This document shows positions 7,638-11,226 of a DNA stretch of 11,226 nucleotides, piece after piece. Both the position numbers and the translations under genes were made by a program. The stretch comes from Eubacteriales Family XIII. Incertae Sedis bacterium (GTDB lineage: Bacteria; Bacillota; Clostridia; Peptostreptococcales; Anaerovoracaceae), in contig JAIRSA010000074.1 of NCBI GenBank assembly GCA_031255695.1, forward strand, positions 1 through 11,226. The letters are read 5' to 3'. Under the pieces are notes generated by a model. That model saw only the letters and a list, made by a program, of their open reading frames with translations. It was not told where the DNA came from and ran no database searches. Numbering within the stretch: position 1 is the stretch's first letter; the number at the start of each line of letters is the position of its first letter.

Positions 7638-7671
7638 AATCCGGTGGCCCTTCGGGGATCACCGGATTTTT
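7638..7671 (+). terminator. Rho-independent terminator overlapping the 3' end of gatB-aspS
   Basis: A perfect 9-bp stem AATCCGGTG (7638-7646)/CACCGGATT (7660-7668) encloses an inner CCC-TTCG-GGG hairpin and is followed by T5 (7667-7671). It is a strong intrinsic terminator for rightward transcription from the DUF6076-like gene, ~220 nt after its stop. The right arm contains the stop codon and last codons of the leftward gatB-aspS ORF (TGA at 7661-7659). Read leftward it is still a hairpin but has only TT after the stem, so it would terminate weakly or merely stabilise that mRNA. Confidence 0.75.
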
Positions 7672-10600
7672 ATATGCACTTCCCGCAGCTGGGCCTCGCT
7701 GACTTCGCCTGGGGCGCCCAGCATGAGGTTCTGCGCGTTGCTGCTCAGCGGGAAGGGTATGATCTCCCTTATGTTCTCTTCACCCGTGAGGAGCATGACG
7801 ATCCTGTCCACTCCAGGCGCCATGCCGGCATGCGGCGGCGCCCCGAACTGGAAGGCGTTGTAAAGGGCGCCGAATTTCTGCTTTACATCCTCTTCCGAAT
7901 ACCCAGCGATTTCAAAGGCCTTCACCATCACTTCCGGCCTGTGGTTCCTGACTGCGCCCGACGAAAGCTCGACGCCATTGCAGACTATATCATACTGCCA
8001 GGCATTGATCTCCAGCGGATCCTTGTTGAGCAGGGCCTCCATCTCGCCCTGCGGCATGGAGAAGGGGTTGTGGGTGAAATCCACCTTGCCGCTCTCCTCG
8101 TTTATCTCGTACATCGGGAAATCCGTGATAAAGCAGAATTCGTAGCGCTCTTTGTCCGCCAGGCCGAGGCGTTCTGCGGCCTCGGTGCGGATCTGCCCGG
8201 CGAATTTGGATACGCCCGGCTCGTCGTCGCATATGAAATAGAGGACATCCTGCGGTTTCAACGCGGCGATTTCCGCTATTTCCCGCCGCTGCGCGTCGCT
8301 GAAGAACTTGTCGATGGGGCCCTTGTAGCCCATGTCGTCCTTCACGCTTATGTAGCCCAGCCCCTTCATGCCTATGCCGAGCGCGTATTTCTCCATGCCC
8401 GCAAAGAAGGAGCGTGGCTGCCTCCCTGCGCCTGGCACGACTATGCCGCGCACCGTCCTGCCTTTGAAAGGCGCGAAGTCCACCCCGGCGAAGAAAGCCG
8501 AAAGGTCCTGTATGATCAGCGGGTTGCGCAGATCCGGCTTGTCCGTGCCGTATTTCAGCATTGCCTCCGCAAATGGTATGCGGGTAAACGGCGCGGCTGA
8601 CACAGGCTTGTCCGTGAATGCGCGGAAAACCGAGGCCAATGCCTGTTCGGCGACCTCGAAGACGTCTTCCTGCGTCGCGAAAGCCATCTCGAAATCCAGC
8701 TGGTAGAATTCGCCTGGCGAGCGGTCCAGCCGGGCGTCCTCGTCCCTGAAGCACGGGGCGATCTGGTAATATTTATCGAAGCCGGACACCATGAGCAGCT
8801 GCTTGAACTGCTGCGGCGCCTGGGGAAGCGCATAGAACATCCCTTTGAATTTCCTGCTCGGCACCAGATAGTCGCGCGCGCCCTCCGGCGAAGAGTTCGC
8901 GAGTATGGGCGTTTGTATTTCGAGGAAGCCCATCGATTCCATCACCTTGCGCAGGTGGCGGATTATTTCGGCCCGCAAAATTATGTTGTTGTGCATTTTG
9001 TGGTTCCTTAAATCCAGGAATCTGTATTTCAGCCTGAGTTCTTCCCTCGTGTCGGTTGACATGTCGACTTCGAAGGGCAGCTTGGACCGGCTTTTGCCCA
9101 ATATCTCGATCCTGCCGGCCTTCAGCTCGACGAGCCCGGTGGCTATGTTCGGGTTTACGGTCTCTTCGTCGCGCAGTAGGACATTGCCGCTGATCGACAC
9201 GACATCCTCTTTGTTCAGCCCTTTGAGCTGCTCGTCGGAGACTACGACCTGTGTGACCCCGTAATGATCCCGCAGATCGATGAAGGCGACCCCGCCGTGG
9301 TTGCGCACTGTGTGTATCCAGCCGGCGATCGCAGCTTTTGCGCCGACGTCGCTGGGGCGTAGCTCGCCGCAGGTCTTTGTGCGGTAGCGCCCGGAGAGCT
9401 TGGGTGCCGGCGGCAATGGCGCGGCCGATGCTTCGGCTGGCGTCGCCGTGCTGGCGGGCGGTGCTTCGGTGGGCGTCGCCGTGCTGGCGGGCGGTGCTCC
9501 AGCGGGTGTGACAGCGCCAGCCAGCCTGGCTGCTGCGCCCGTGTTTCCGGCCATAGCGCCGGCCGGTATTCCCATAGCGGTGCCCGCCAGGGCTGCCGCC
9601 GCGCCTGCGCCTGTGGCGGCTGCGCCAGCCGGTCCGCCTGCCGGCTTGCCGGCGCCCTTGCTCCCGGCTGCTGCCCCGCCGCCGGCCTTGCCGCCGCCTG
9701 CTGCCGCTGCGCCTGTGGCCGCCGTGTTGCCGTCCGGCCCGGATGCCGCAGGGGCTGCCGCGCCATCGCCGCCTGCGGCGGGCGCCAGCCTCTCCTTAAG
9801 CGCGCGGTTTACAGACTGGGGGTCCGCCTTGCCCTTGAGCAGGCGCATGGCCTGCCCGACGAGGAAGCCGAATGCCTTCTCCTTGCCAGCCGTGAAATCC
9901 GCTACAGACTGCGGATTTTCCCGTATGACCTGGGCTACAGTCTCTTCGATCACCCCACTGTCGCTGACTATCATAAGGCCATTTTGTAGAATATAGGTTT
10001 CTGGATCTATATCATTTCTATAAACTTCATCTATTGCCGCCTTGCCGGCATTCCTGTTTATCTTGCCTTCCCTGATCATGCGTATGATGGTGCCCAGCTT
10101 CTTGCCGTCTATGGCGAGTTTTTCGGGATCGTCGCCGTTCTCCTTCACAAGGCGCAAGATGTCGCCAGCCACTATATTGGCGGCCTCTGCGGGGTGCCCC
10201 GAAGCCCCAGCCGCCTCTTCGAAGACCGCCGCGACCTGTTTTGCCGCAGTCAGCACGCCGGCCAGCTTCTCGCTGATGCCAAGCTCGCCCACATAGCGCC
10301 TGCGTTTTTCGTCCGCCATCTCAGGGAGCGAGCGCCGGACTTCCTCCACCCAGCCTGCGGCCACGTGGATCGGCACGAGATCCGGATCCGGGAAATACCT
10401 GTAGTCCTGGGCATTCTCTTTTGAGCGCATGGCATAGTTCTCGCCCTTGTCGTCGTCCCAGCGCCGTGTCTCCTGCATTATCGCCGCCCCAGACTCGATC
10501 AGGGCGATCTGCCGCTGGCTTTCGTAGGCAATCGCCCTGCGTATGGCCTTGACGGAGTTCATATTCTTGGTCTCCGTGCGTGTGCCGTACTCCGCGTCCC

Positions 10601-11201
10601 CGGCGCGGCGCACCGAAAGGTTCACGTCGGCGCGCATGGAGCCTTCCTGCATTTTGCAGTCGGAAACGTCTATATAGACGAGTATCTCCCTCAGCTTGTC
10701 GAGGTATGCCGCAACCTCGTCCGCCGTGCGCAGATCGGGCTCGGAGACGATCTCTATCAACGGCACGCCGCAGCGGTTGTAGTCCACCAGGCTGCCGCCG
10801 CTGTCGTGGACCAGCTTGCCGGCGTCCTCTTCCATATGGATCTCATGGATGGCGACCTTTTTCATATATGTGCCCATGTCGAGCTCGACCCAGCCATCGC
10901 GGCAGATCGGCTTGTAAAGCTGCGAGATCTGATAGTCCTTGGGCAGATCGGGGTAGAAATAGTTCTTCCTGTCGAAGAGGTTGTCCTCCTGGATCTGGCA
11001 ATTCAGCGCCAGCCCCGCGCGTATCGCCCGTTCGACGACGCCCTTGTTCAGCACCGGCAGGCTGCCGGGCATACCCAGGCAGACCGGGCAGGTGTGCGAG
11101 TTTGGCTCGCCCCCGAATTCCGTGCTGCATCCGCAGAATATCTTGGTTTTAGTGGAAAGCTCCACATGGACCTCTAGCCCCATTACAATTTCATAATCCA
11201 T
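7659..11201 (-). CDS. gatB-aspS: GatB-AspRS fusion: amidotransferase subunit B joined to aspartyl-tRNA synthetase
   Basis: One continuous 1180-codon frame, ATG 11201 to TGA 7659. Residues 1-472 are a complete GatB: GLEVHVEL, putative zinc cysteines 23/25/38/41, HMEEDAGK and PLIEIVSEPD metal-site motifs, and a full YqeY-like tRNA-binding tail (~300-472). Residues 473-604 are an Ala/Gly/Pro/Thr linker without aromatic residues or Cys. Residues 605-1180 are a full-length bacterial AspRS: OB-fold anticodon domain (GWIHTVRNHGGVAFIDLRD), class II motif 1 (IQTPIL), SPEGARDYL, Asp-site PQQFK, motif 2 FRDEDARLDR, a GAD insertion (~900-1010) and motif 3 GVDRIVMLL with Arg1133. GatB with GatA and GatC amidates Asp-tRNA(Asn) and/or Glu-tRNA(Gln); AspRS makes the Asp-tRNA. 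Both halves look catalytically intact. gatA and gatC are probably upstream, outside the window. The start is fixed by the GatB family N-terminus. Confidence 0.95.
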   Translation of the reverse strand: MDYEIVMGLEVHVELSTKTKIFCGCSTEFGGEPNSHTCPVCLGMPGSLPVLNKGVVERAIRAGLALNCQIQEDNLFDRKNYFYPDLPKDYQISQLYKPICRDGWVELDMGTYMKKVAIHEIHMEEDAGKLVHDSGGSLVDYNRCGVPLIEIVSEPDLRTADEVAAYLDKLREILVYIDVSDCKMQEGSMRADVNLSVRRAGDAEYGTRTETKNMNSVKAIRRAIAYESQRQIALIESGAAIMQETRRWDDDKGENYAMRSKENAQDYRYFPDPDLVPIHVAAGWVEEVRRSLPEMADEKRRRYVGELGISEKLAGVLTAAKQVAAVFEEAAGASGHPAEAANIVAGDILRLVKENGDDPEKLAIDGKKLGTIIRMIREGKINRNAGKAAIDEVYRNDIDPETYILQNGLMIVSDSGVIEETVAQVIRENPQSVADFTAGKEKAFGFLVGQAMRLLKGKADPQSVNRALKERLAPAAGGDGAAAPAASGPDGNTAATGAAAAGGGKAGGGAAAGSKGAGKPAGGPAGAAATGAGAAAALAGTAMGIPAGAMAGNTGAAARLAGAVTPAGAPPASTATPTEAPPASTATPAEASAAPLPPAPKLSGRYRTKTCGELRPSDVGAKAAIAGWIHTVRNHGGVAFIDLRDHYGVTQVVVSDEQLKGLNKEDVVSISGNVLLRDEETVNPNIATGLVELKAGRIEILGKSRSKLPFEVDMSTDTREELRLKYRFLDLRNHKMHNNIILRAEIIRHLRKVMESMGFLEIQTPILANSSPEGARDYLVPSRKFKGMFYALPQAPQQFKQLLMVSGFDKYYQIAPCFRDEDARLDRSPGEFYQLDFEMAFATQEDVFEVAEQALASVFRAFTDKPVSAAPFTRIPFAEAMLKYGTDKPDLRNPLIIQDLSAFFAGVDFAPFKGRTVRGIVVPGAGRQPRSFFAGMEKYALGIGMKGLGYISVKDDMGYKGPIDKFFSDAQRREIAEIAALKPQDVLYFICDDEPGVSKFAGQIRTEAAERLGLADKERYEFCFITDFPMYEINEESGKVDFTHNPFSMPQGEMEALLNKDPLEINAWQYDIVCNGVELSSGAVRNHRPEVMVKAFEIAGYSEEDVKQKFGALYNAFQFGAPPHAGMAPGVDRIVMLLTGEENIREIIPFPLSSNAQNLMLGAPGEVSEAQLREVHIKIR
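9390..9785 (-). other. Interdomain linker of the GatB-AspRS fusion with a 33-bp tandem duplication
   Basis: This ~132-residue stretch joins the GatB tail to the AspRS OB fold. It is almost all Ala, Gly, Pro, Thr and Ser, with a few Lys and Leu and no Phe, Tyr, Trp, His or Cys, so a flexible tether is expected, like the Ala/Pro linkers of dehydrogenase E2 subunits. Two 33-bp units (9439-9471, 9472-9504) encode copies of APPASTATPTE, a recent in-frame duplication. Met543 and Met550 are the only internal Met codons, and I see no ribosome site before them, so separate initiation of AspRS from ATG in the linker is not supported. Confidence 0.85.
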
Positions 11202-11213
11202 GAGCGGTAAACT

Positions 11214-11220
11214 ACCTCCT
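11214..11220 (-). promoter_or_regulatory. Ribosome binding site of gatB-aspS, long spacing
   Basis: AGGAGGT reads leftward at 11220-11214. The distance from AGGAGG to the ATG is 13 nt, longer than usual. The element runs into TAG (11214-11212), which could be the stop of an upstream gene such as gatA, but only ~12 bases upstream are visible so the frame cannot be tested. Confidence 0.6.
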
Positions 11221-11226
11221 GTCGTG

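Noticed and set aside
7446..8600. 384-codon plus-strand frame opposite the AspRS half
   Set aside because: Lies over conserved AspRS coding sequence; no start signal and no recognisable content.
9390..9785. Fusion as a sequencing artefact or two overlapping genes
   Set aside because: No stop interrupts the ~400-bp linker in frame, no ribosome site precedes an internal ATG, and the linker looks like a real flexible tether; read-level confirmation is still listed as a test.
9400..9996. Ala/Pro-rich 198-codon plus-strand frame opposite the fusion linker
   Set aside because: Open only because the DNA is GC-rich and low in complexity; the opposite strand encodes GatB/linker/AspRS.

Overview
The window carries three genes, and its most notable content is a single open reading frame that joins two proteins normally made separately. 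The organism is probably a Gram-positive bacterium of the Bacillota (Clostridia-like). The grounds are strong AGGAGG-type ribosome binding sites, a very large secreted multi-repeat surface protein with Listeria/Bacteroides-type repeats and isopeptide-type pilin domains, a DUF6076-like protein, and dependence on the GatCAB amidotransferase. Base composition swings widely, from about 30% to 68% G+C per 60-base line, with a high-G+C core. Lineage is inferred from these features only.

Layout. (1) Positions 1-5141, minus strand: the first ~1713 codons of a giant secreted surface protein whose 3' end lies beyond the left edge. It has a signal peptide, a Gly/Pro/Glu/Thr-rich stalk with an 18-bp tandem repeat, about 990 residues of InlB-B/Listeria-Bacteroides-type beta repeats, MBG-like domains, then isopeptide-forming fimbrial D2-type repeats. 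(2) Positions 5142-6411: a 1.27-kb divergent intergenic region, AT-rich in its middle, with a leftward promoter and ~200-nt structured leader for the surface protein, and a rightward promoter with a ~420-nt leader for the next gene. (3) Positions 6412-7416, plus strand: a 334-residue DUF6076-like protein with a C-terminal four-cysteine zinc-ribbon-like motif. (4) Positions 7417-7658: a very GC-rich convergent spacer with hairpins, two families of direct repeats and a rho-independent terminator. (5) Positions 7659-11201, minus strand: a complete 1180-codon ORF encoding GatB (subunit B of the Asp-tRNA(Asn)/Glu-tRNA(Gln) amidotransferase), a ~130-residue Ala/Gly/Pro linker, and a full-length aspartyl-tRNA synthetase.

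The GatB-AspRS fusion is the candidate for an undescribed system. In organisms lacking AsnRS, a non-discriminating AspRS charges tRNA(Asn) with Asp and GatCAB amidates it to Asn-tRNA(Asn); the two enzymes and the tRNA can assemble as a transamidosome. Here the synthetase and the tRNA-binding subunit of the amidotransferase are predicted to be covalently tethered. The AspRS also carries the His found in characterised non-discriminating enzymes. The other two genes have no visible functional link to it.
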